From assembly GCF_000682715.1 (NCBI RefSeq), contig NZ_AWFH01000014.1:1-42871 (forward strand): a stretch of DNA of 42,871 nucleotides, given 5' to 3'. The notes beneath the pieces were generated by a model. That model was not told the origin of the DNA. It did not search any database and saw only the letters and a list, made by a program, of their open reading frames with translations. This document shows positions 17,696 to 26,187 of the stretch, in pieces. Positions within the stretch are counted from its first letter, which is position 1; each line of letters opens with the position of its first letter. Position numbers and translations under genes: made by a program. The stretch comes from Hyphomonas atlantica corrig. Lineage in GTDB: Bacteria > Pseudomonadota > Alphaproteobacteria > Caulobacterales > Hyphomonadaceae.

Positions 17696-19189
17696 TTAAG
17701 GCACGATTGTGACAATCACACGCGCATAGCGGGTGAGAGCGGGCGTGCCCTTGTCCGTCACCTTCACAATGAAGTGGGCTGTTTCCGTCTGCTCTACCTC
17801 CGGCAATTTGAACCAGACATCGAAATCATTCACCGCATGGCCCATGTCTATGGGCGCCTCCAGCGTGCCCGCCTCGGCATAGTTGAACCAATGATAGCTG
17901 AGGCTGTCGCCATCGGGATCATACGTGCCGAAGGCATCCAGACCGATGTGCTTGCCTGATTTTGCCGTCAGCCGCGCTTCATGGGCCAGTTTCACCACAG
18001 GCGGGTGGTTGGCGTCCTCATAATCGGAAATGGTCCAATCCATACGCGCCGCGAAGTCGCGCTGGAAATCACTCTTCCAGCGCAGCAGCGTAACCTTGTT
18101 GCCTTCATACGTCTCATCTGACGGGCCGATAGCACGGCCATCCTTTTGCGGCACCCAGGGCGTGTAGGTGTCGGTCGCATTCGTCCAGATCGGGCGCGGC
18201 TCAGGCTCCAGCGGCACACCGCCCGATCCGAGTTTTCCGGGGCCAACACCAATCTCATCCGCGCTCGGTGTATAAAGCTCATACCGGCCACCCCAGCCGC
18301 CCCAGTCCGGATGGTCCGGCACATTCAAGCCATTCGGGATCAGTGAGAGATAGGCCGGCGTATCGCCTTCCATGCCCCAGACAACATCAGGATAATGCGC
18401 GCCGAGCGGCCCGTGGTCCTGCTGGATGTTTTCGGCAATCCACTGGTTCGAGATGTGATCTTCAAAGCCGGGGAACGAACGGGTAATGGCTGTCCAGGTA
18501 GAGAGATCATACTTGCCGGGGCTGACAATGTAGAACAGGTCTGGAAACTCCCTGCGGATCCAGATGCCACTGTCATCCTGATCAGAGATTGTATAGACAC
18601 GGAGCTTTGAAATCATCCGCGCAGCTTCTGCTTCTGAGCGCGTCTCGCGAATATCATGCAGCGCCTGCGCCAGCGTGTTGGCCCCGCCCCAGACGGAAAT
18701 CCAAAGCGGTCGCGCATCTTCCTCTTCCAGCAGGCGGATAATCGCCTCTGACCCCTCGGTCGACTGGCCAGTCCCGACGCTCTCCATTCCGTAGCCGGGC
18801 TGGCCATTCATCACGAGACCTTGCAGCTCTGCCTCGGTTGGATAGTTCGGGGCATGCTGGCTCAGCGTGTCATAGACCTCGCCATACTTTCCCAGCGTGG
18901 CACGGATAGAGTCCGGGCGGAGATTTTCCTGCTTCCAGATGGAAGTCGTGGCGACCAGCGCCCTGATGTCGATTTCGTTGGCGTAGAGCAAGAGGCGGAT
19001 CAGGGATTGCGTATCGTCCGGATCAGCTTCCATATCCGTCAGGATCACAACCCGGTGCTGTTCCAGCGCGGCCTCCGTCGGCGCTTCCAGCGGCGCGGCA
19101 GTCGGCAAAGCCTCTCCCATCGCGTTGCAGCCGCCGAGCGCCAAACCGGACGCAAGCCCTACCATTCCCGCCAGAATACGCTTCACCAT
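17696..19189 (-). CDS. DUF1593 nucleoside-hydrolase-like lipoprotein
   Basis: A 497-residue protein with a lipoprotein signal peptide (MVKRILAGMVGLASGLALGGC, lipobox LGGC). The sequence RVVILTDMEADPDDTQSLIRLLLYANEIDI is an Asp cluster of the type that binds calcium in nucleoside hydrolases. PLWISVWGGANTLAQAL, and the C-terminal beta-sandwich part with GTYDPDGDSLSYHWFNY, match DUF1593 (cellulose-binding Sde182-like) proteins. It probably acts on a sugar or nucleoside in the periplasm or at the surface. A LacI-type operator candidate lies 20 bp upstream. Confidence 0.88.
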   Translation of the reverse strand: MVKRILAGMVGLASGLALGGCNAMGEALPTAAPLEAPTEAALEQHRVVILTDMEADPDDTQSLIRLLLYANEIDIRALVATTSIWKQENLRPDSIRATLGKYGEVYDTLSQHAPNYPTEAELQGLVMNGQPGYGMESVGTGQSTEGSEAIIRLLEEEDARPLWISVWGGANTLAQALHDIRETRSEAEAARMISKLRVYTISDQDDSGIWIRREFPDLFYIVSPGKYDLSTWTAITRSFPGFEDHISNQWIAENIQQDHGPLGAHYPDVVWGMEGDTPAYLSLIPNGLNVPDHPDWGGWGGRYELYTPSADEIGVGPGKLGSGGVPLEPEPRPIWTNATDTYTPWVPQKDGRAIGPSDETYEGNKVTLLRWKSDFQRDFAARMDWTISDYEDANHPPVVKLAHEARLTAKSGKHIGLDAFGTYDPDGDSLSYHWFNYAEAGTLEAPIDMGHAVNDFDVWFKLPEVEQTETAHFIVKVTDKGTPALTRYARVIVTIVP

Positions 19190-19208
19190 GACAATCCTCC
19201 GCTATTTT

Positions 19209-19224
19209 ATGATAGCGGTATCAT
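19209..19224 (-). promoter_or_regulatory. LacI-family operator candidate
   Basis: The palindrome ATGATA-GCGG-TATCAT contains TGATAGCGGTATCA, which fits the TGNNANCGNTNNCA pattern bound by LacI/GalR repressors. It lies 20-35 bp upstream of the DUF1593 gene start, a position suited to repression. No LacI gene is present in the window. Confidence 0.6.
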
Positions 19225-19294
19225 TATCGGATGAAGCTCTCTTTGCAAGGCACCAGGCCGTGGCCCTTTCCTCGCTCAACTTGCTGTTCGAATT

Positions 19295-21112
19295 CTATTG
19301 TTCGCAACTTTCCTCGACAAACTCTCGCCAATCATCAAGCGTGCCACCCACGCGGCTGACCATGTCGATCACCATATTCGCCGTCTTACAGCGCTGATGA
19401 TCCGTCTTCATGCGTGAGTCGCTCAGAAAGCTCTCAAACAGAGTGTCCGGGGTCGGGGTGGCCGGCCCCATTCGCACGCCGCCATCCTTCTCGCCATCCA
19501 GCAGCATCAGGCTCTGCTCTACCGGAGACTCCGCCCACGCGGTCCAGCGCGGCAAAGTGCCAGACAAGCCCCGCCCCGGCGCACCATGGTGCGCGAAAGC
19601 GGACCAGTATTCTATCATCTGTGCCGACAGCGTCTCGCGGCTGGCCTTGTTCTTCTTCGAGAAAAAGATGCCAGCCGGGTCTGTCTCTTTCTGGTCAAAC
19701 CCATTGATGATGAAGGGCATCTCCAGCGAGTGTGAAGCCCCCACAAGAAAGCTGATATCTGTCAGCAGTTTCTTTCCCTGCTCGTCCCAGTCAAAGCGGT
19801 ACGTATAAACCGGCGCTGTACGCACAGAGGCCCAGGCTTCGGCAGGTGCGCGCACGCCGTGATACGCCCAGACCGTATCGGGATAATCCCCAAAGGCGGC
19901 GTAAACGCCCTTGTCCCTTGGCCAGAAGGCAAGGTTGAACAGACTACGCATCATCTCCTTGTCTGCAAAACCAAGCCCGCGAAGTTCATTGCGATTGGTG
20001 CCGATCAGCAATGGAAGGTCCCTTAACCCGCCTGTCTCACGCAGAGCGGCCTGAATGCCCATTTCGGGTACGACGATCCCGTCATTCGCGGTATCCACGG
20101 GACTGATCAGGCCGGGCATGTCCATCGCCGCCGGAAAGGATTGGTAGGTGTCGAAGATGTCCTTGAGGGGAAGCGCGCGCAAATGCTCGGCCAGCGTTTC
20201 TGGCGTCACCTCGTTCTGAGGCGGCAACCCGCCTGCCTCCACCATGGCCTCAATGAAGGTGTCGGCTGAAACGCTATTCGCCAGATTGCTGGCGGAGCCA
20301 CTCACCGCGTCTTCATAGGCGGCGCTCTGGAACCCGCCGCTCTGCATGATTGCCTTGTGGAACAAGCCATCGGAGAGGGGCGAACTCATCAGCGCAGCGA
20401 TGTTGAACGCGCCTGCTGATTGTCCGAACACTGTGACATTTTCAGCGTCGCCCCCAAAAGCCGAAATATTCTCCTGCACCCATTCCAGCGCAGCGATCTG
20501 ATCCAGCAGCGCGAAATTCATGGATCGGTCCAGATCGGTCTCCGCCGTCGCGACCAGGGACGGATGCGCGAACCAGCCCAGCATGGCGAGGCGATAGTTT
20601 ATGGCGACGATGATCACATCTCCCTGCGTCGCCAGATGGCCCATTTCATACATGCCCGCCGAGCCGCCAATGTTCGCGCCGCCATGGATCCAGACCATCA
20701 CCGGCAAAGGCCGGTCACCCGCATCCGATGGCGCCCAAACGTTCAAATAGAGGCAGTCTTCCGAGCCAGTCAGTGTCCAGTCCGCATCGGCGCTGCCAAA
20801 CAGATTGCTGTACTGAACGCATTCGCGGTCAGGTTTGGTAGCTTCATATCGGCCTGCCCAAGCTTCCGCCGGACGCGGCGCGCGCCAGCGCAATTCTCCG
20901 ACCGGCGGCGCAGCAAATGGAATTCCATACCAGGCCATCGTATCCGCCGCGCCAAATGTGCCAATCACCTCACCTTGCGCGATCGTCCGGATCGTTGAGG
21001 CCTGAGGTACGCGGTCAAGCGAGGCGGTGTAGCCTTTCGTCGCCGCGGACTCGCACGCAACCAAAAGAGCGCAAGCCATTATCAGGCCCGCCCAAAAAGC
21101 AGGTCTCAGCAC
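19295..21112 (-). CDS. Type-B carboxylesterase/lipase, predicted lipoprotein
   Basis: A GTG start at 21112 has GGGAGG 8 nt upstream and gives 605 residues. The signal peptide ends in LLVAC (lipobox). The alpha/beta-hydrolase features are all present. VMVWIHGGAN forms the oxyanion hole, ENISAFGGDAENVTVFGQSAG carries the nucleophile Ser232 in GQSAG, and the His is in GASHSLEMPF. SEDCLYLNVW is the type-B signature. It hydrolyses carboxylic esters outside the cytoplasm. It precedes the DUF1593 gene in the same direction, but 105 bp separate them and each has its own operator candidate. Confidence 0.92.
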   Translation of the reverse strand: MLRPAFWAGLIMACALLVACESAATKGYTASLDRVPQASTIRTIAQGEVIGTFGAADTMAWYGIPFAAPPVGELRWRAPRPAEAWAGRYEATKPDRECVQYSNLFGSADADWTLTGSEDCLYLNVWAPSDAGDRPLPVMVWIHGGANIGGSAGMYEMGHLATQGDVIIVAINYRLAMLGWFAHPSLVATAETDLDRSMNFALLDQIAALEWVQENISAFGGDAENVTVFGQSAGAFNIAALMSSPLSDGLFHKAIMQSGGFQSAAYEDAVSGSASNLANSVSADTFIEAMVEAGGLPPQNEVTPETLAEHLRALPLKDIFDTYQSFPAAMDMPGLISPVDTANDGIVVPEMGIQAALRETGGLRDLPLLIGTNRNELRGLGFADKEMMRSLFNLAFWPRDKGVYAAFGDYPDTVWAYHGVRAPAEAWASVRTAPVYTYRFDWDEQGKKLLTDISFLVGASHSLEMPFIINGFDQKETDPAGIFFSKKNKASRETLSAQMIEYWSAFAHHGAPGRGLSGTLPRWTAWAESPVEQSLMLLDGEKDGGVRMGPATPTPDTLFESFLSDSRMKTDHQRCKTANMVIDMVSRVGGTLDDWREFVEESCEQ

Positions 21113-21153
21113 TGCATATTCCTCCCATCATCGTTTCACGCGACGATAGCCAA

Positions 21154-21175
21154 AAACATTTCAATTGCAATGTTT
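21154..21175 (-). promoter_or_regulatory. 22-bp palindromic operator candidate upstream of the esterase
   Basis: The half-sites AAACATTTCAA and TTGCAATGTTT pair at 10 of 11 positions around a CAATTG centre, 42-63 bp upstream of the GTG start. Such near-perfect symmetry suggests a dimeric repressor or activator site. The sequence differs from the LacI-like site at 19209. Confidence 0.5.
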
Positions 21176-21188
21176 CTGTGAGCGCGCC

Positions 21189-21674
21189 CTATCCCGCGGC
21201 GCGGGTTTGTCCGGCGTGGAGGGCGCAGATCAGCGTGAACAGGCGTCGGGCCGTGGAAAAGTCGACGTCGATCTTCCCTTCAAGGCGCTCGGCGAGGAGT
21301 TCAGACCCCTCATTGTGAATGCCGCGCCGTGCCATATCGATAGCTTCGATCTGGTGAGGTGATTGCGTCCGGATCGCGTCGTAATAACTATCGCAGATCA
21401 TGAAATAGTCGCGGATCACGCCCCGGAACGGGCCAAGCGACAGGATAAAGGTATGAACATCTTCGCCCGCTTCGTTGCGGATGGCGAAGACGAGCCGGCG
21501 TTCGGCCTTGGAGAGGTTGAGCTGATACGGCCCCTCATCCTTGTCGATCACCTTGAAATGATTGTCTTCCAACAGGTCAAAGATGGCGACGCGGCGCTCA
21601 TGCTCAGCGTCCGGGCCGGAAGCGCCCAGGGTCTCATCGTCGATATCGACACCGATGAGCCTGTCCGAACTCAC
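21189..21674 (-). CDS. UPF0262 family protein
   Basis: This 161-residue protein contains [56 protein letters not shown] and [18 protein letters not shown], the conserved blocks of the alphaproteobacterial UPF0262 family (function unknown). Its start overlaps the hisD stop by 4 nt (21671-21674), the usual arrangement downstream of hisD. It ends the murA-DUF2948-hisD-UPF0262 cluster here; the phosphatase and infA genes that often follow are absent. Confidence 0.94.
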   Translation of the reverse strand: MSSDRLIGVDIDDETLGASGPDAEHERRVAIFDLLEDNHFKVIDKDEGPYQLNLSKAERRLVFAIRNEAGEDVHTFILSLGPFRGVIRDYFMICDSYYDAIRTQSPHQIEAIDMARRGIHNEGSELLAERLEGKIDVDFSTARRLFTLICALHAGQTRAAG

Positions 21675-22975
21675 CCGTCGGCGTCCCGGTTCGTTCGGAT
21701 GGAAATGGATCGCGCATGCGCCGGCAAGCGCTCGGCCTCGGCAAGGCGCAAGGCGGCTGGCGCGATCGCAGCGAAGCCTTGCGGCCCGGCCCGCTGTACG
21801 CTCATCCGTTTTAAAAAGTCATATAGCCCCAGGCCGGACGAGAACCGCGCGGCGCGGCTGGTCGGCAGCACGTGGTTTGACCCGGTGACATAGTCGCCCA
21901 GCGCTTCCGGCGTGTGGTGGCCGAGGAACACCGCCCCCGCATGACGTACCAGCGGAAGAAGCGCGTCGGGATCCTCGATGCAGAGCTCCAGATGCTCGGC
22001 AGCGATACGGTTGGCAATGCTTGCTGCAGCGTCCAGATCAGGCGCCACGACGATGGCGCCATTATTTGTCCAGCTCTCCCGCGCTCGCTCACCTGTGGCG
22101 AGGGAATTCAACTGGTTTTCCACAGCCTTTTCCACAGAATCTCCCACAGCCTCATCCACAACAATCAGAATGGATTGGCTGCTCGGATCATGCTCTGCCT
22201 GCGAGAGCAGGTCTGCGGCCACCCAGTCCGGATTCGCCGTGTGGTCTGCGATGACGAGAATCTCTGAAGGCCCGGCAATCGTATCAATACCCACTCGCCC
22301 AAAGACCTGGCGCTTGGCCTCAGCGACAAAAGCGTTTCCCGGCCCGACAATCTTGTCGACTGGCGCAAGATTGGACGTGCCATAGGCCAGTGCCGCCACG
22401 GCCTGTGCTCCGCCCATCGGGTAAAACTCTTCAACGCCAGCCTTCAGCGCCGCATAGGCGACAGCGGGCGACAATTCGCCTTTCGGGGCTGGCGCGACCA
22501 TTACGATGCGATCCACTCCCGCAATCTTGGCCGGAACGACATTCATCAATACGGATGACGGATAGCTGGCCCGCCCGCCCGGCACGTAAACGCCAACGCT
22601 TTCCAGCGCGGTCCAGCGCCAGCCGAGTTCAACCCCGGCATCGTCGGTGAATTTGTGGTCGTTCGGGCGCTGGGCCGAATGATAGGCAGCGATACGATCA
22701 TGCGCGAAATCAATCGCGTCGCGCAGATCCTGCGGGCATTCAGCCGCCAGCGCGTGCAGATCTACATTGTCCGACTTCAGCGTGGAGGGATCCAGCTGCA
22801 AGCCATCAAATTTCGCCGTGTATTCCGCGACAGCTTCACCGCCGCGCTTGCGCACGTCTGCAATGATATCCGCCACGATTTTAGCCACATCGGCGCCTGT
22901 GCCGCGTTCCTGTTCGAGGAATTGGGCAAATTCGCCATTAAAGGCATCAGTGGAGGCGTAAAACCTGCGGACCAT
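21671..22975 (-). CDS. hisD: Histidinol dehydrogenase
   Basis: The 434-residue protein catalyses the last two steps of histidine synthesis (histidinol to histidine, NAD- and zinc-dependent). The sequence shows the family blocks: [48 protein letters not shown], the metal-site and NAD region [23 protein letters not shown] and [10 protein letters not shown], and the C-terminal [19 protein letters not shown]. It lies 2 bp after the DUF2948 gene and overlaps UPF0262 downstream, so it is an internal cistron of an operon. Confidence 0.98.
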   Translation of the reverse strand: MVRRFYASTDAFNGEFAQFLEQERGTGADVAKIVADIIADVRKRGGEAVAEYTAKFDGLQLDPSTLKSDNVDLHALAAECPQDLRDAIDFAHDRIAAYHSAQRPNDHKFTDDAGVELGWRWTALESVGVYVPGGRASYPSSVLMNVVPAKIAGVDRIVMVAPAPKGELSPAVAYAALKAGVEEFYPMGGAQAVAALAYGTSNLAPVDKIVGPGNAFVAEAKRQVFGRVGIDTIAGPSEILVIADHTANPDWVAADLLSQAEHDPSSQSILIVVDEAVGDSVEKAVENQLNSLATGERARESWTNNGAIVVAPDLDAAASIANRIAAEHLELCIEDPDALLPLVRHAGAVFLGHHTPEALGDYVTGSNHVLPTSRAARFSSGLGLYDFLKRMSVQRAGPQGFAAIAPAALRLAEAERLPAHARSISIRTNRDADG

Positions 22976-22977
22976 GT

Positions 22978-23427
22978 CTATCTCCGGCGCCGCTCATGAT
23001 TGGGCAGATGGCGCGTCGGCCACACATAGTCACTGTCGAGCAGGGTTGCATCCAGAACTTCGACGTCCAGTTCGATTTCCCCATCACCAGCAAACAGCAG
23101 CGTCACCTTCCCGCCCGGCGGTTCATCCGCCGGGGTAAAGCTGACCTGAAGCAGCGACAGGATCATTTCCGGGTCGATCTTGTTCACGGCGCGGGTTTTC
23201 ACCCCCATCACACCATCGAACGCCAACAGGGAACGCACGCGTTCGCCATCGCCCCGTTTCGCGCCAGCTTCCCAGCGGAACCTGTTGATTTCCAATGTGA
23301 ATCGGTTGCGCCGGGACTCATATTTCAGGTTTCCGGCCTTCACGACGCTGTCCTGAATGGCGGCCGAAATGACTTCCAAATCCTCCGCTGTCTCAGCGAG
23401 GAGTCTCAGTGAAGTTTGGTCGGCCAT
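22978..23427 (-). CDS. DUF2948 family protein
   Basis: A 149-residue protein with LLAETAEDLEVISAAIQDSVVKAGN and NRFTLEINRFRWE, and a C-terminal FAGDGEIELDVEVLDATLLDSDYVWPT. These match the DUF2948 family, found between murA and hisD in many alphaproteobacteria. Function unknown. It is 20 bp downstream of murA and 2 bp upstream of hisD, all on the minus strand. Confidence 0.92.
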   Translation of the reverse strand: MADQTSLRLLAETAEDLEVISAAIQDSVVKAGNLKYESRRNRFTLEINRFRWEAGAKRGDGERVRSLLAFDGVMGVKTRAVNKIDPEMILSLLQVSFTPADEPPGGKVTLLFAGDGEIELDVEVLDATLLDSDYVWPTRHLPNHERRRR

Positions 23428-23447
23428 CAGCGCCCCTTGATCAGTTC

Positions 23448-24728
23448 TCAGTCTTCATCCTCGGACCGGCGTTCAATGCTCGCCCCGCAGGCGTTAAGTT
23501 TCTCTTCCAGTCGCTCAAATCCGCGATCCAGATGATAGATACGGTTCACCACAGTCTCCCCCTCTGCGGCAAGCCCCGCAATCACGAGTGAGACTGAAGC
23601 ACGCAGATCTGTTGCCATGACGGGCGCAGCGGTCAATTGCGGCACCCCTTTCACGACAGCTTCCTGCCCGCGTACAGTTATGTCGGCGCCAAGGCGAGAC
23701 AATTCCGGCGCATGCATGAACCGGTTCTCGAAAATCGTCTCGCGAATGATGCTCGTGCCATCGGCAAGGCTCATCAGCGCCATGAACTGCGCCTGCAAGT
23801 CAGTCGGGAAACCGGGGTGCGGCTGGGTCGACACGCTGACGGATTTCAGACGCGATCCGTTGCGTACGATGCGCAACGTGCCGGCCTCTTCATCCGCCTC
23901 AACTGTAACGCCTGCTTCGCGCAATTTCGCATTCATCGCACCGAGCGCAGCAACCGGCGCGCCCTCAAGCGTGACATCCCCGCCGGCAGCCGCGGCTGCC
24001 ATCGCAAACGTGCCAGCCTCGATCCGGTCCGGCATCACGGCGTGGGTAGTGCCGCCAAGCGTCTCGACACCTTCGATACGGATCTTGGACGTGCCCGCCC
24101 CCGTAATCCTGGCGCCCATCGAATTGAGGCAATTCGCCAAGTCTTCGATTTCCGGCTCGCGAGCCGCGTTTTCAAGGACCGTCACGCCCTGCGCCAGCGT
24201 CGCCGTCAGCATGGCATGCTCGGTCGCGCCAACGCTTGGCATGGCAAAATTGATATGCGCGCCTTTCAGGCCGTGAATGGCCGCCGCCTTCACATAGCCC
24301 TGCTCAACCCGCAAATCCGCACCCATGGCTTCCAGCGCTTGAAGGTGCAAATCCACAGGTCGCGCGCCGATAGCGCACCCGCCCGGCAGCGATACCGTGG
24401 CGTGACCAGACCGCGCGATAAGCGGGCCAAGCACGTTGAAGCTCGCCCGCATCTTGCGGACCTGATCGTAAGGCGCGATCGTGCTTTTCAGCTCGGCGGC
24501 GTTCAGATGGCAGGTCGACTCGCCCTTCGGCCAGTACACTTCCACGCCCAGCGTCTCCAGCAGCTGCGCCAGAAAGCGTGTATCAGCGAGGTTTGGCATA
24601 TTGGTGAGCGTGATCGGCTGATCGGTCAGCAGGCACGCAACCATCAGCTTCAGGGCGGAGTTCTTCGCGCCGGAAACCGGAATGCGGCCGTTCAGCTGAG
24701 CGCCGCCCTTGATGTGCAATCTATCCAT
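23448..24728 (-). CDS. murA: UDP-N-acetylglucosamine 1-carboxyvinyltransferase
   Basis: The 426-residue MurA adds enolpyruvate from PEP to UDP-GlcNAc, the first committed step of peptidoglycan synthesis. It starts [26 protein letters not shown]. The catalytic Cys118 lies in [16 protein letters not shown] (the fosfomycin target), and the C-terminal [19 protein letters not shown] motif is present. The length is normal. It is the first gene of the murA-DUF2948-hisD-UPF0262 cluster; the promoter should lie in the 66-bp gap after the P450 gene or further upstream. Confidence 0.98.
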   Translation of the reverse strand: MDRLHIKGGAQLNGRIPVSGAKNSALKLMVACLLTDQPITLTNMPNLADTRFLAQLLETLGVEVYWPKGESTCHLNAAELKSTIAPYDQVRKMRASFNVLGPLIARSGHATVSLPGGCAIGARPVDLHLQALEAMGADLRVEQGYVKAAAIHGLKGAHINFAMPSVGATEHAMLTATLAQGVTVLENAAREPEIEDLANCLNSMGARITGAGTSKIRIEGVETLGGTTHAVMPDRIEAGTFAMAAAAAGGDVTLEGAPVAALGAMNAKLREAGVTVEADEEAGTLRIVRNGSRLKSVSVSTQPHPGFPTDLQAQFMALMSLADGTSIIRETIFENRFMHAPELSRLGADITVRGQEAVVKGVPQLTAAPVMATDLRASVSLVIAGLAAEGETVVNRIYHLDRGFERLEEKLNACGASIERRSEDED

Positions 24729-24794
24729 GACTTGCCCTTATACAGCGCTTCGCGGCTTTGGAAGGGCCTGAATGTGGCATCTGCTGCACAGAGT

Positions 24795-26000
24795 TTATCC
24801 AAATATTACCGGCAGTTGTTTCAGGCCACGCAGGCCGGATCGCGGGATCCATTTCAACCTGTCTGGATCAACGCCCAGCGTCAGACCCGGCCATCCGTCC
24901 AGAAGGCAGTCGAACGCAGCCTGCGCCTCGGCGCGCGCCAGATGCAGGCCGAGACAGATATGCGGGCCGCCGCCCCATCCCATGTGCCGGTTCGGGCGGC
25001 GCGTCAGGTCTAGCGACACAGGGTCTTCAAAGACGCGGGGATCGAGATTTGCCGCAGCCAGCATCCCCACCAGCCGATCCCCCTGTTTCAAGTGCAGGCC
25101 GTGAAATTCCGTGTCTTCCCGTGCGTAGCGCGGCTTGGTCATCTGAACCGGCGCGCAATAGCGGACAAGTTCGTCCACAGCGATGCCGCGCCCATCCTCG
25201 TCCATCGCGCGGTAAGCGTCCGCCGCCCCCGGCGTCGTGAGCAACGTATACAGCCCGGTCGAGATGAGATGCTTTGTCGTTTCGTGCCCAGCGATGAAGA
25301 GGACGAACACCATCGCGACAAGCTCATCGTCGCTCATGCGCTCGCCATCCGCCTCTGCATGGACCAGTTCCGTCACAAGTCCAGGCCCCGGCTCCCGGCG
25401 CACGCGCTCGAATTCGTCTTCCAGCATACGCTGGACCGGGCCGAGCAGGGTCAGTCCACGCAGCACATTGAAGATGTTCGCGGTCGCTGTGAGGCCCTGA
25501 AGCAGGGAGTCCAGACGCTCGCGCAGCGCTCCCGAAAAACCCAGCAGGTCATAGATCACGATCAAGGGTAGTTGTCGGCACAGGCCTTCTACCAAATCCG
25601 GCTCTCCTGATTTGACCATGTCATGCACCAACCCGTCACAAGCCTCACGAATACGCGGCTTCAGCTCATCAATGGAGACGCGCCGGAAAGGCTGGTCGAC
25701 CAAGCGCCGGAGCCGTCGATGGTCCGGATCGTCGAGTGACAGCAGATTGTTTGACAGGCGCTTCAGGGATTTCGGCAGGAATTTCATGCCAAAGGGCGAG
25801 TCCGCGCCCGCATTGCGCGCGTCCACGGCAAAGCGGTCGGAATCCTTCAGGAATTCCTGGCACTCCGCATGGCCCAGCACCAGCGTGCAGCGGCCCAGAA
25901 AGGGCAGTTTCTGAGTGATGAACAAGCTTTCGCCTTGCGCAGGCACGAGGAAATCCTGCGGCGCACGCAGATAGGCCTGCGAGTTGAGCGGAAGGCTCAC
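24795..26000 (-). CDS. Cytochrome P450
   Basis: A GTG start at 26000 gives 401 residues, typical for a soluble bacterial class I P450. The oxygen-binding I-helix AGHETTKHLI, the K-helix ELVR and the haem-ligand loop WGGGPHICLGLHLARAE (Cys thiolate) are all present. The haem loop has Trp in place of the usual Phe at its start. The enzyme needs a ferredoxin partner, and none is adjacent. The substrate is unknown; relatives hydroxylate fatty acids or terpenoids. Its start overlaps the stop of the small basic gene upstream (GTGA at 25997-26000). Confidence 0.93.
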   Translation of the reverse strand: MSLPLNSQAYLRAPQDFLVPAQGESLFITQKLPFLGRCTLVLGHAECQEFLKDSDRFAVDARNAGADSPFGMKFLPKSLKRLSNNLLSLDDPDHRRLRRLVDQPFRRVSIDELKPRIREACDGLVHDMVKSGEPDLVEGLCRQLPLIVIYDLLGFSGALRERLDSLLQGLTATANIFNVLRGLTLLGPVQRMLEDEFERVRREPGPGLVTELVHAEADGERMSDDELVAMVFVLFIAGHETTKHLISTGLYTLLTTPGAADAYRAMDEDGRGIAVDELVRYCAPVQMTKPRYAREDTEFHGLHLKQGDRLVGMLAAANLDPRVFEDPVSLDLTRRPNRHMGWGGGPHICLGLHLARAEAQAAFDCLLDGWPGLTLGVDPDRLKWIPRSGLRGLKQLPVIFG

Positions 26001-26137
26001 CCCTTTTCACCGCTGTCTGGCTTTGTCGCCGAGGGCGCCTTCTCCTTGCGAGTCGCGGCCTTGCGCCGGCGCAAATTGGCCCTCAACGCCTCGGCCCGGC
26101 GTGCGGCTTTTTCCTGTTCGTTTGGCTTGTCTGTCAT
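25997..26137 (-). CDS. Small basic protein (46 residues)
   Basis: ATG at 26137 to TGA at 25997. The product begins MTDKPNEQEKAARRAEALRA, continues with a very Arg/Lys-rich helix (NLRRRKAATRKEK) and ends in a Ser/Lys tail. It overlaps the P450 start by 4 nt, which supports real translation. Function unknown; the charge suggests nucleic-acid or ribosome association. It lies close to tRNA-Thr, 79 bp downstream on the map. Confidence 0.7.
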   Translation of the reverse strand: MTDKPNEQEKAARRAEALRANLRRRKAATRKEKAPSATKPDSGEKG

Positions 26138-26187
26138 GTGAGGTGCTTTTCGCGGCAAAACGGTCTTTTCATGTCTGCCAGCATAAG

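Noticed and set aside
16148..17712. Long plus-strand ORFs opposite the acyl-CoA ligase
   Set aside because: They are antisense to a clear AMP-binding enzyme and have no recognisable motifs.
19209..19224. CcpA-type cre site
   Set aside because: The sequence also matches the Firmicutes cre pattern, but the organism is an alphaproteobacterium without CcpA, so another LacI-family regulator is the sensible reading.
23637..25013. 458-codon plus-strand ORF opposite murA and the P450 gene
   Set aside because: It is an Arg/His-rich antisense shadow of two unmistakable genes in high-GC DNA.
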